Position numbers and translations under genes: made by a program. The notes beneath the pieces are model-generated. The model was not told where the DNA came from and searched no databases. It saw only the letters and a list, made by a program, of their open reading frames with translations. 33,502 nucleotides of DNA, from positions 1-33,502 of the forward strand of contig QZLB01000050.1 of assembly GCA_004796425.1 (NCBI GenBank), read 5' to 3'. How positions within the stretch are numbered: position 1 is the stretch's first letter; each line of letters opens with the position of its first letter. Of this stretch, positions 24,115 to 32,438 are shown one piece after another. Source of the DNA: Desulfobulbaceae bacterium (GTDB taxonomy: Bacteria > Desulfobacterota > Desulfobulbia > Desulfobulbales > Desulfocapsaceae).

Positions 24115-26169
24115 ATGAATCGTGATGACAAAAGTATATTCTCTGAGATCTCGTCGCTCATCAGTCAGTCAACAAGCGGGCTGTCCGAGAAGGATCTGCA
24201 TTATATGAACGAGTTCAAGAAAATTATCAGTGAACTGCAGACCTACCAGGTTGAACTAGAGATGCAGAATGAAGAGCTTCGCAGAGTCCAGAAGGAGCTG
24301 CAGATCAGCAGGAATAAATATTTTGACCTGTTCGACCAGGCTCCTACCGGTTATCTCCTTTTGGATCAACATCTGATTGTTCAGGAGGCAAACCTTGCGG
24401 CCTTGGCGCTGTGTGGGCTGAGCACAGCAGAGATTCAACACAAGCTGTTCCTGTTCATGCTCAGATCCAAGGATCATGAACAGAGTTTGGGTTATCTCAG
24501 CCGAATTCTCAACGAGCAGGAAGCAGAAGATATTACCGTTCGCCTGGATCGAAAAGATGGGTCTTATCGTACCGTGCGGATCAAAGGGATTTTGTCTCCT
24601 CATGGTAATGAGCAAAAACAGGTTCTCGTCTCCCTCACCGACCTTACTGATCTCCACTCTGCACAGGAGGCATTGTCGCAGAGCGAAAACCTCTACCGTT
24701 CACTGGTCTACTCTTCAGAGGACCACATATTCATGCTCAGTGTGGACGGCCATTTCATGACCAGCAATGGAAATATTACCTGTCTGCCCGAGTTGACCGA
24801 GACGGTTATTGGGAAGCACATCAGCGAGGTATTTCCTGAAGATCACACGAAAACCATGATCGAGCAGATAAACCGGGTCCTGCTAGATGGCACCCAGGTT
24901 AATTTCGACAATCCCTGTCGCATTGGCAGCCAGGTATTCTACATGGCCTATCATCTCTATCCCATCAACCGGGATGGTTTTCTCTGGGCGGTCGGTGGCG
25001 TCTGCCACGATGTCTCTGATCAATGTGAGATACAACGCGAAAAAGAAGCACTTGAGGCACAACTTCGACAATCGCAGAAATTGGAGTCCCTGGGTAACCT
25101 CGCGGGCGGTATCGCCCATGATTTTAACAATATATTGTCTTCTATCCTCGGTTTCAGCGATCTCGCTCTGGATGAGATTGAACCAGGCACAACCCTGGAA
25201 GATGATATCATGGAGATCAAAAAGAGTGGTACCCGGGCCAAAGAGTTAGTCCAGCAGATCCTAGCCTTCGCCCGCAGCTCCAATAAGGAGATGGCACCCG
25301 TTTATATGCCGGCAATGGTCAATGAGGCAACGAAATTTATCCGGTCGACAACTCCCACCTCTGTTGCGATCGATTCACTGGTGGAAACCGATTCATACAT
25401 CTGGGGAAATGAAACGGAAATACTCCAGGTATTGATGAACCTGCTGACCAACGGTGCCCAGGCAATGGAAGAGAACGGAGGGGTGCTGTCAATTGCGGTG
25501 CAGGAGAGTTGTGATGATGGTGACATTGTAATTAGGATTGCGGATACCGGCAGCGGGATCGACTCGCAGATTATCGGGAAGATATTCGAACCGTATTTTA
25601 CCACCAAAGATATAGGGGAAGGGTCGGGTATGGGACTTGCTGTCGTCCATGGCATCATTGAAAGCTATGGAGGAGAGATATCAGTTGAAAGTATAAAGGA
25701 TCAGGGGACAACCTTTACGGTACGTATCCCGATCTATGTGCATGAAGTAGAGAATCAGTCAGCGGATGAATTAGAAGAGACTATCATTGGAGGTGACGAG
25801 CGGGTTCTGCTGGTTGACGATGAACCCTCCATTACCCGGGTGGGTACCAAACTACTGAAACACCTTGGTTACCAGGTGGAATCGACCAATGACTCTTTTG
25901 AGGCACTGAAACTCTTTCGACACGACCCTGATTTTTTTGACCTGGTGATCAGTGATGTAACGATGCCGGGCATGACCGGAGAAAAACTGGCCAGTGAGCT
26001 GATGAAGATCAATCCGAAGATTCCGGTTATTCTCTGCACGGGCTATAGTCGAAAAGTCACTGAGCAGGATCTCAAGAAGTGGAGAATCAAAGCTCTGTTG
26101 AAGAAACCGTACGAGCGGCGGACATTTGCCGGGATGGTACGCTCGGTACTTGATGAAAAGCAGTCCTGA
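24115..26169 (+). CDS. Soluble PAS-PAS hybrid histidine kinase
   Basis: The 684-residue cytoplasmic protein has an N-terminal coiled coil (about residues 30-70, EMQNEELRRVQKELQ), PAS domains at about 70-185 and 195-305, HisKA with His335 in GGIAHDFNNILSS, an ATPase domain (QVLMNLLTNGAQAM, ADTGSGID, GMGLAVVHGIIESYGG) and a C-terminal receiver (about 563-680; Asp614 in VISDVTMPGMTG, CTGYS, LLKKPY). The NtrB-like H box and soluble nature resemble PAS kinases paired with CheB-CheR fusions. It starts 23 bases after the CheB-CheR gene and shares its coiled-coil/PAS style, so the two are probably one operon and may act together. No DNA-binding output is attached, so a further phosphotransfer partner is expected. 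Confidence 0.95.
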   Translation: MNRDDKSIFSEISSLISQSTSGLSEKDLHYMNEFKKIISELQTYQVELEMQNEELRRVQKELQISRNKYFDLFDQAPTGYLLLDQHLIVQEANLAALALCGLSTAEIQHKLFLFMLRSKDHEQSLGYLSRILNEQEAEDITVRLDRKDGSYRTVRIKGILSPHGNEQKQVLVSLTDLTDLHSAQEALSQSENLYRSLVYSSEDHIFMLSVDGHFMTSNGNITCLPELTETVIGKHISEVFPEDHTKTMIEQINRVLLDGTQVNFDNPCRIGSQVFYMAYHLYPINRDGFLWAVGGVCHDVSDQCEIQREKEALEAQLRQSQKLESLGNLAGGIAHDFNNILSSILGFSDLALDEIEPGTTLEDDIMEIKKSGTRAKELVQQILAFARSSNKEMAPVYMPAMVNEATKFIRSTTPTSVAIDSLVETDSYIWGNETEILQVLMNLLTNGAQAMEENGGVLSIAVQESCDDGDIVIRIADTGSGIDSQIIGKIFEPYFTTKDIGEGSGMGLAVVHGIIESYGGEISVESIKDQGTTFTVRIPIYVHEVENQSADELEETIIGGDERVLLVDDEPSITRVGTKLLKHLGYQVESTNDSFEALKLFRHDPDFFDLVISDVTMPGMTGEKLASELMKINPKIPVILCTGYSRKVTEQDLKKWRIKALLKKPYERRTFAGMVRSVLDEKQS

Positions 26170-26208
26170 ACCCAGTCCCGAGTAATGATGGCACCCTCGC
26201 TTTCCCTG

Positions 26209-26235
26209 TTTATTCATGATAAGCTGCGCTATAAT
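26209..26235 (+). promoter_or_regulatory. Candidate promoter for the 26297 gene
   Basis: A perfect TATAAT (26230-26235) lies 61 bases before the ATG; the best -35 I see is TTTATT (26209-26214) at a short 15-base spacing. The -10 is good, the -35 poor, so activator dependence is possible. Confidence 0.35.
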
Positions 26236-26296
26236 TGTTCAAAACTGCAGGATCTTATTCTTGTCGCACGTAAACTCTGCTAATTGAGGTGAGCTG

Positions 26297-26731
26297 ATGA
26301 CGAAAGACGATCTGGTTAGTAGTGCAAAATCTTTGGAATTTCAGGAAAAAGCAGCCGATGATTACAGTGAGAAACGCGGCGAAATGGTATCAAGAGTTAA
26401 TTCAAAAATGGCTTCCCGTGATGATATCGATTTTTTAATCGGTGAGGCCAATCTGGAAATGATGAAGGATAATCATGCCAACCATGGACTCTTTATTGAG
26501 TCAATGCTTCACTCCTACAATCCAGAGGTGCTGGTTGAGACGATACATTGGGTCTTTCGAGCCTACAAGTCCAGAAATTTTCATGATAATTACTGGGCAG
26601 CGCAACTGAACGCCTGGTGCATGGTGATTGAAGACACCCTTTCAGAGGAATCAGCCAAAGCGGTACTGCCCCTCTATCATTGGATGACCGTAAATATTCC
26701 GCAGTTTAACGCGCTATCAGAACAAAGTTGA
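26297..26731 (+). CDS. Helical protein of unknown function, 144 aa
   Basis: The 144-residue soluble protein has no signal peptide or membrane helix. It looks all-helical, with conserved-looking aromatic and His residues in the second half: NHANHGLFIESML, HWVFRAYKSRNFHDNYW, LNAWCMVIED, LPLYHWM. I do not recognise the family. The several His and Trp residues on predicted helices would suit binding of a cofactor or another protein, but this is only an impression. The ribosome site is excellent (GAGGTGA, five bases before ATG). It follows the hybrid kinase gene by about 130 bases and has its own candidate promoter, so it may be a target or accessory of the signalling block. A long hairpin follows its stop codon. 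Confidence 0.8.
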   Translation: MTKDDLVSSAKSLEFQEKAADDYSEKRGEMVSRVNSKMASRDDIDFLIGEANLEMMKDNHANHGLFIESMLHSYNPEVLVETIHWVFRAYKSRNFHDNYWAAQLNAWCMVIEDTLSEESAKAVLPLYHWMTVNIPQFNALSEQS

Positions 26732-27058
26732 GCAGTATCAGGTAGGTATATCAAAAATCGGGACAGACCTTACTCTTTGGCAAAGGTCTGTCCCGACTGC
26801 GGTCGTTCATTGATTCGCTTTGATACACAAATCTATGCCTGATCTGTATTCTAACGATTTCGTGTTCTCCTGTCACATTGCCACCCTCCGGTTCTGATTA
26901 AAAGATTACCCAGAGAAGAAAACTACTTGATCGTTTTGATCAGATGCGGTTTCCTGCCTGGGTTGTGTGAATTTCGCTGCAGGTGTTATGCGCTGTTCCA
27001 AATCTGCCGCAGTGATAAATAACTTCTGGTGTAAGCCAGCTATTTTAGCAGTGAGAAA
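26732..27058. other. 327-base gap containing a long hairpin
   Basis: There is no gene of recognisable type. The first 65 bases hold a 14-base-pair hairpin (annotated separately). The rest is AT-rich sequence leading to the MFS gene; I see no strong promoter or riboswitch in it. Confidence 0.5.
26758..26796. repeat. Perfect 14-bp inverted repeat (REP/terminator-like hairpin)
   Basis: Arms 26758-26771 and 26783-26796 (TCGGGACAGACCTT and its exact complement) enclose an 11-base loop. On the plus strand no T tract follows; on the minus strand a run of five T follows, so it reads as a rho-independent terminator only for minus-strand transcription, where no gene needs one. The GGGACAGACC core resembles REP-like elements associated with RAYT transposases. 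It may still act as a 3' stabiliser for the 26297 transcript. Confidence 0.7.
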
Positions 27059-28255
27059 ATGCGCCCCCGACTCCTCCGCCAGATTATTATTGCCACCCTC
27101 CTGAAACTGCTGCTTAACACCGGCAGGCGCTTTATTTATCCGTTTGCACCGGCAATCAGTCGGGGTCTCGAGGTACCACTTACCGCTATTACCTCTATCA
27201 TTGCGACCAGTCAGGCTGCTTCATTGCTAGGCCTTTTCAGCGGTCCGATGGCAGATCGAATTGGCTATCGTTTCATGATGAGGGCGGGACTTGCGACGCT
27301 TGCACTGGGCATGCTTGTCTGTGGTCTGGTCCCAACCTACTGGGTTGTGTTCTGCGGACTAATTCTGGCCAGTTTTGGTAAGACCTTATTTGATCCGGCC
27401 ATTCAAGCCTATATAGGGCAGCATGTACCGTATGAGAAGCGGGGCAGGATTATCGGTATTATTGAAATTTCCTGGGCGGGCAGTACCTTGTGCGGAATAC
27501 CGGCATTAGCCTTAATCATCGAACATGCAGGGCTTCCCGCTTCCTTCTGGGTGATGGCGATTCTTGGTTTCGGCGGTTGGTTGACCCTGGGTCGTGTCTT
27601 TCCCAAAGATTCCCGAACCCCAGACCGTCCCCTGGCTCCAGGGTCGATGCTTTCCTCCCTGAAAGGGCTTTTATGTAACCGGGCAACGGCGGGTATGCTC
27701 CTTTTTGGTTTCTGGATTTCACTGGCCAATGATTGTCTCTTCGTAACCTATGGCGCCTGGTTTGAAACCGCATTTCTGGTCAGTATCGTAACCCTTGGCT
27801 TTTCTACGGTGGCCATTGGTGGTGCAGAATTGCTGGGAGAATCCATTACCGCTTTGCTTGCTGATAAAATCGGTTTGAAACGTACCATTATCATCAGTCT
27901 TACGCTGGCGATTTTTGCCTACCTGTTCCTGCCAGTTATCGGTCGAACGCTGCCGCTGGCCATGCTGGGTATGTTCTTTATCTTCTTCCTGTTTGAGATT
28001 GCCATGGTAACCAGCTTTTCATTGAGTACGGAACTTCTTCCTGAGGCTCGGGCTACCATGATGGCGGGATTCTATGCTTCTGCTGGCATTGGTAGAATGC
28101 TTGGCGTACTGGCGGGAGGGTTGCTGTGGCAATGGGGTGGCATTAAGAGTGTTGCTTTTTCCTCTGCATTTTTCTCGATAATCGGCTTGGGCTGCCTTCT
28201 TTGGGGGCTGCGAGGCTGGACCAGCCGGGCCGCTGATAGGCTTCGAAACAGGTAA
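27059..28255 (+). CDS. MFS transporter
   Basis: The 398-residue inner-membrane protein has about twelve hydrophobic helices with a central loop near residues 180-205 (PKDSRTPDRPLAPG). MFS motif A is present between helices 2 and 3 (GPMADRIGYR). A looser repeat of it lies between helices 8 and 9 (LLADKIGLKR). Length is normal for a drug/metabolite:H+ type antiporter or a sugar transporter. The substrate cannot be told from sequence; an efflux-type permease is a guess. The ribosome site is weak (GTGAG before the ATG). It converges on the outer-membrane barrel gene with a gap of 27 bases, and there is no obvious terminator between them. Confidence 0.92.
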   Translation: MRPRLLRQIIIATLLKLLLNTGRRFIYPFAPAISRGLEVPLTAITSIIATSQAASLLGLFSGPMADRIGYRFMMRAGLATLALGMLVCGLVPTYWVVFCGLILASFGKTLFDPAIQAYIGQHVPYEKRGRIIGIIEISWAGSTLCGIPALALIIEHAGLPASFWVMAILGFGGWLTLGRVFPKDSRTPDRPLAPGSMLSSLKGLLCNRATAGMLLFGFWISLANDCLFVTYGAWFETAFLVSIVTLGFSTVAIGGAELLGESITALLADKIGLKRTIIISLTLAIFAYLFLPVIGRTLPLAMLGMFFIFFLFEIAMVTSFSLSTELLPEARATMMAGFYASAGIGRMLGVLAGGLLWQWGGIKSVAFSSAFFSIIGLGCLLWGLRGWTSRAADRLRNR

Positions 28256-28282
28256 ACAAGCTGACCCTGTGACAGAAGGGGT

Positions 28283-28753
28283 TTACAAGAGGTGGAACGT
28301 AAGATTGACGGTAAAAGTAGAGACGTCCTCACCATCAAAGCCAAAAGAAGTATAGCTGGCACCTGCTGAGACGTTGTCCGTAAAGAAATATTCAGCGCCC
28401 AATCCATACATGAGATCGACGCCGTCATCGGAGAGCGTGCGGTCTCCATCTTTATCGAAACTGTTGAGACCCAATTTGGCAAAAAGGTGGACAGCGCCAA
28501 GATCAAGGCTTGGCTTGGCAGCCAGGTAGAAGCTGGAATAGTCAAAGCTGTTAAAGCTGCCGAAGTCCCAAAAACCCACTTCCAGACCAACAAAAGGTAC
28601 CAGACCGGTACCGATATGCACGCCAAAGGCGGCATCGCCGGAGCCTTCCGATTCAGCATATCCAGCTCCGATGCCCCCATAAATAAGTGCATCAGCATAG
28701 AGTGTTGCAGGTGTACTACAGAGGATCAGGACCAGTAATATGATTTTCTTCAA
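28283..28753 (-). CDS. Small outer-membrane beta-barrel protein
   Basis: The 156-residue protein has a Sec signal (KKIILLVLILCSTPATLYA, cleavage before DALIYGG) and about eight amphipathic strands rich in Gly, Tyr and Phe (YGGIGAGYAE, FVGLEVGFWDF, SFYLAAKPSLDL, LFAKLGLNSF, LMYGLGAEYFF, SAGASYTSFGF). It ends in alternating hydrophobic residues (FTVNLTFHLL), as in eight-stranded OmpA/OmpX/Opa-like porin-family barrels. It starts with TTG at 28753, preceded by GGGTGA; no in-frame ATG gives the signal peptide. There is no peptidoglycan-binding domain. It is the most downstream of three minus-strand genes for exported proteins and converges on the MFS gene. Confidence 0.88.
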   Translation of the reverse strand: MKKIILLVLILCSTPATLYADALIYGGIGAGYAESEGSGDAAFGVHIGTGLVPFVGLEVGFWDFGSFNSFDYSSFYLAAKPSLDLGAVHLFAKLGLNSFDKDGDRTLSDDGVDLMYGLGAEYFFTDNVSAGASYTSFGFDGEDVSTFTVNLTFHLL

Positions 28754-28886
28754 TGGATCACCCGATGATTGAATTGGAGAACAGCTTACGTTTTAATTTG
28801 TATCACCAAGATAATCGCTTATTATCTGGGAATAAAGAGAAAAATCAATATAGCTGGTACGAGCCGATGCAAGATGATAACGCGTG

Positions 28887-29231
28887 TTACTCCATAATCG
28901 CTTGTTGGGCTGCAGCGCGATTCTGGTAGAAGGATCCGCGCAGGAGATGACATTTTTGTCTGGTTGCCGGCAATAACATCTTATTACCAAGGGAACAAAA
29001 TCCATTAGCTGGTGCGATAAGACCTTGGTGGTTTCCTTTCGCAGGTATGTGAGCAGTGGATGAGGTGGCTGGAGGATGAATTCTGTGGTGCTGGCTACCG
29101 GGAAGGTGGGCAGAGGTTTTACCTCCTACTGTCGGAGTGAGGGGTGCACGATCCAATGTTATTCCACCAAGAGTGTCGCTGGCGAAAGCTAAGATCAGTG
29201 AGATGGCTCCAATGATTAATTTTCCTTTCAT
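28887..29231 (-). CDS. Small exported protein of unknown function, 114 aa
   Basis: The product has a clear Sec signal (KGKLIIGAISLILAFASDTL) and a mature part of about 90 residues that is rich in His, Pro, Ser and Ala (HLPGSQHHRIHPPATSSTAH), followed by a short Cys-containing segment (two Cys). No domain is recognised and low complexity makes folding uncertain. ATG 29231 is favoured by AGGAGA seven bases upstream and by the signal peptide; an in-frame start at 29258 lacks these. It lies between two other genes for exported proteins on the same strand, with gaps of about 130 and 200 bases. It may be a real small secreted protein or a decaying gene. Confidence 0.55.
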   Translation of the reverse strand: MKGKLIIGAISLILAFASDTLGGITLDRAPLTPTVGGKTSAHLPGSQHHRIHPPATSSTAHIPAKGNHQGLIAPANGFCSLGNKMLLPATRQKCHLLRGSFYQNRAAAQQAIME

Positions 29232-29426
29232 ATTTTCTCTCCTGGGCAGGCGAATCACTCATTAACGAATGCAACCTCATCATATCGGTACCGGCAGGTG
29301 AGCGAATGGTTCAAAGGGAAGTAAAAAAGGAGTGTGGGAATAGCAGGGAATGTTCTATAAAGAGACGGTAGATCCAGTTTCAGGCAAAAAAATTGACTTT
29401 GGTTGAGAGCGTTTTCTCGTCTCCTG

Positions 29427-29981
29427 TCAATTTTTGGAGACTTCCAGAAACGCTTTCTGCTCATTGAGATTGCCGGCGGTATCGGCAACGGTGAGCACAA
29501 TGAGATAGCGGCCGGCCCCGATCTTGGGAATTTTTGCATCGATCACATATTCAGCATCTTCTCCCTGCTGGGGATGGCGTAGAAATTTTTTGGTCCGCTC
29601 GGTGATATCAACGGTAAAAAAACCTCGTTTTCCTTTAATTTTCAAAGAATCGATATCAACCGGAGCTTTCTGCCCTTTGAAGTACACAAGCAGGCGAAGT
29701 GGGATAAATGCACGATAATGGTCGCCGGTGCGCTCGGGATGCATGATCAAAACGGTGGGGCCAGACTCCGTAGGTGTATTGATTCCTCTGGTTATGCCAA
29801 AACCGCTCTTGCCGGATTTGTTCTGATCCAATCGATACTGATAGATTTCATCTACCCAGTCTTCTTCACCAAACTGCAACTGTTGGATCTCATCTGCGGA
29901 GAAAAAGCCCGATGAAAATACGCTAGGTACCTGCAACAGAAGAAGAGAAATTGAAATGAAGCCTATCAGCATGGACCGCAT
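29427..29981 (-). CDS. Exported protein with predicted Ig-like beta domain, unknown function
   Basis: The 184-residue protein has a Sec signal (MLIGFISISLLLLQVPSVFS, cleavage near SVFSS), an acidic segment of about 40 residues, then a beta-rich domain with edges typical of Ig-like folds (SLKIKGKRGFFTVDITERTK, then GAGRYLIVLTVADTAGNLNE). The ending AGNLNEQKAFLEVSKN is like bacterial Ig-like or cadherin-like modules where the last strand carries alternating hydrophobics. ATG 29981 is preceded by GAGGTGG; GTG 29990 is in frame but sits inside that ribosome site. It is a likely periplasmic or surface protein in the exported-protein cluster. No enzymatic motif is visible. Confidence 0.72.
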   Translation of the reverse strand: MRSMLIGFISISLLLLQVPSVFSSGFFSADEIQQLQFGEEDWVDEIYQYRLDQNKSGKSGFGITRGINTPTESGPTVLIMHPERTGDHYRAFIPLRLLVYFKGQKAPVDIDSLKIKGKRGFFTVDITERTKKFLRHPQQGEDAEYVIDAKIPKIGAGRYLIVLTVADTAGNLNEQKAFLEVSKN

Positions 29982-30181
29982 AGTTGCCACCTCTAATGAT
30001 CTGTAATATATGAAATATCCAACAATGATCTTGAAATATATAATAATAACGTGATCGTGATTCTCAAGGTAGAAAAACAGTAAAATGATCCCCGTAGGCG
30101 ATTACCTGTTATCAGCACCTCCACGCTGGTTCTGGGGTTTAATGGTGCCTACAATCGCGAAGCACGAGAAATGGCTGAGTT

Positions 30182-32182
30182 TTAATGCAGAGGTACGATC
30201 CGATTCTGCTTTTTGGGCAGGATCTGGTGCAGGAGCGCCGCCATTTCATCTGGGTTAAATGGTTTGCTAAGATAACCATCCATACCGGCCGAAAACGACT
30301 TGTGCTGGTCGTTTTCCATGGCCCGGGCAGTAATCGCAATCACCGGCACGTAGCTGTTTTTTAACGTCTCAACCAACTGGCTCAGAACCTGATCGGGCAC
30401 AAGTGAATCTTCAGAAAACTTCCCGGTTTCGGCATCTCGTATAGCGGTCATAACCTGGTAACCGTCTAACTCCGGCATTTCAATATCGAGTAGAATGCCA
30501 TCCACCTCATTGTTTATCAGGAGTTCCAATGCAGCAAATCCGCTGCTTGCCTCAAGAACAGCGAAACCACGTTGCTCAAGCAGAATTCGTGCCAGGTCTC
30601 GGTTAGCCGCTACATCATCCACCAGCAGGATGGTTGCAGAAAAGGGGGTGTGAGGCGTTGTAAGAGCAGGGGGTATGAGTTCTTCTTTCGTATATATCTC
30701 AACACGGGTGGAGAAATAAACGGTTGTACCACTACCTTCCAGACTCTCAAGCCAGATTTTACCATCCATCAAGGTGACTAGTTTTTGACATATTGAAAGT
30801 CCCAACCCGGTACCGCCGTACCCTCGAGAGATACTGGAATCTGCCTGTTTGAAATTCTCAAATATGGTCTGTTGAGCAGCTTCGGGAATACCAATCCCAC
30901 TATCTATTACCCAGAAGTTCAACAGCAGATTATCAGCTGACTTTTCAGCCACCTTCACCCCTAATTTGATACCGCCTTCACCGGTAAACTTGATGGAATT
31001 GTCTATGATATTCATCAGGACTTGTCGAAGTCTGAGATCATCCCCTCTCACCATATCGATCGAGCCGATATCGATCGTATCCGCCACCAGGGATAATCCT
31101 TTGTCCTCCGCTTTAGACTGCATCATCCGGATGGCTGAATCAACCAGTTCCCGCAGTCTAAAGGGGCGGGGGTCAAGTTCAAGAGCACCCGATTCCAAGC
31201 GGGAATAATCGAGGATATCATTGACGATTCTCAGAAGCATTTCTGAGGAATCGTTTACCGTATTGAGGTAGAATTTCTGGGTTTCGTTGAGTTCTGTTTC
31301 GAGGACAAGTCTGGTCATTCCCAGAATGGCGCTCATCGGTGTTCGTACCTCATGGCTCATATTGGCCAGAAACTCACTTTTGATCTGACTGGCTTTTTCG
31401 GCCTCTTTTTTCGCGGCGACCAGCTGGATCTCCGTCATTTTTTTCCCGGTAACATCAATCGTGTACTCGATAACCTGGGCGAGTTCTCCCTCTTGGTCAT
31501 AGATCGGGTACCCATGGATTTCAACGTACCGTTCGTCACCGTCTTTAGCTTTGTGGATATGCTCGAGTACCACTGGCTCGCCACTTTTTTCGATTTCTTT
31601 AAGGGCGCAGGGATGACTCCGGTCGTCACACGGAATATTGATTCCGTGGGCCATGGTGTGACAAGTAATATCAGGAGCATCCAGGTCAAAACCGGTGGCG
31701 TCATTTGCCAGCAGGATTTTGTGTTTTTTAACATCTATCACATAGAATGGATGGGAGAGTGAGTTCAGGATGGTGGTGAGAAAGTTACTTCTTTGTTCAA
31801 CCTCGCGCTGTGATTCAAGCAGCTGGTTGTTAAGCATAGCAAGTTCAGTGGTCCGTTGTTCTACCTTCAATTCAAGGTTATCGTTTAAATCGCTCAACTC
31901 TTTAAAGGACTGATCGGTCATCTTGGTGATGACATAAACAAAAAGCGCTCCACCAAACAGTATGGAAACCACCAGCCATTCAAGGGGAACGTCCACTTCA
32001 AAAAGATGAATAAGGGCGTATCCACTGTAGCCCACGATAAAAAATATCAGGAACCCATTGAGTATGAGCCATTTTGATCGATAGTCGGCTGGTGCCAGGG
32101 TCGAGATCTTCTGGTTTTTGACCACCGAGCGGTAGAGAAGCATGGCACCGACCATGACCAGTGTGATGTAAAGCCACTTCAT
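30182..32182 (-). CDS. Membrane-bound hybrid histidine kinase with Cys/His-rich PAS domain
   Basis: The 666-residue protein has three hydrophobic helices in its first 90 residues (LYITLVMVGAMLLY; WLILNGFLIFFIVGYSGYAL; WLVVSILFGGALFVYVI), a coiled coil, a PAS domain (about 125-240), HisKA with His277 in MSHEVRTPMSAIL, an ATPase domain (NIIDNSIKFT, DSGIGIPE, GLGLSICQKL) and a C-terminal receiver with Asp566 in ILLDIEMPELDG and a YLSKPF lysine. The PAS holds a Cys/His-rich loop at about 172-195. BarA-like architecture without an HPt domain. ATG 32182 is used; the frame also opens at TTG 32191. No response regulator gene is adjacent, so it is an orphan. Confidence 0.95.
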   Translation of the reverse strand: MKWLYITLVMVGAMLLYRSVVKNQKISTLAPADYRSKWLILNGFLIFFIVGYSGYALIHLFEVDVPLEWLVVSILFGGALFVYVITKMTDQSFKELSDLNDNLELKVEQRTTELAMLNNQLLESQREVEQRSNFLTTILNSLSHPFYVIDVKKHKILLANDATGFDLDAPDITCHTMAHGINIPCDDRSHPCALKEIEKSGEPVVLEHIHKAKDGDERYVEIHGYPIYDQEGELAQVIEYTIDVTGKKMTEIQLVAAKKEAEKASQIKSEFLANMSHEVRTPMSAILGMTRLVLETELNETQKFYLNTVNDSSEMLLRIVNDILDYSRLESGALELDPRPFRLRELVDSAIRMMQSKAEDKGLSLVADTIDIGSIDMVRGDDLRLRQVLMNIIDNSIKFTGEGGIKLGVKVAEKSADNLLLNFWVIDSGIGIPEAAQQTIFENFKQADSSISRGYGGTGLGLSICQKLVTLMDGKIWLESLEGSGTTVYFSTRVEIYTKEELIPPALTTPHTPFSATILLVDDVAANRDLARILLEQRGFAVLEASSGFAALELLINNEVDGILLDIEMPELDGYQVMTAIRDAETGKFSEDSLVPDQVLSQLVETLKNSYVPVIAITARAMENDQHKSFSAGMDGYLSKPFNPDEMAALLHQILPKKQNRIVPLH

Positions 32183-32438
32183 CAGATTCAACGAACAAAA
32201 GGTTGACGAAAACTGAACCGTCAGCGATTCAGACCAGTAGTGTAACGTCTGCGGTAATCTGGATTTCTTTAATTATTCAATCACAACCAACCGTTAATTA
32301 CCAGGATGTAAAGGGGATAAACGGGAGAATAGATGAGTGTCGATCGGCCTGTCTTGTCCACGGATTGTTTCTTCAATAGTTTGGGAGGCAGGGTGGGACA
32401 GGGCAGTGCACGTATTGTATTTGCTGAAAATGTTCCCT

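Noticed and set aside
28072-28698. Minus-strand open frame of 208 codons overlapping the barrel gene
   Set aside because: It is out of frame with the barrel protein, which has a signal peptide and beta-strand pattern, and it runs into the MFS gene on the opposite strand.
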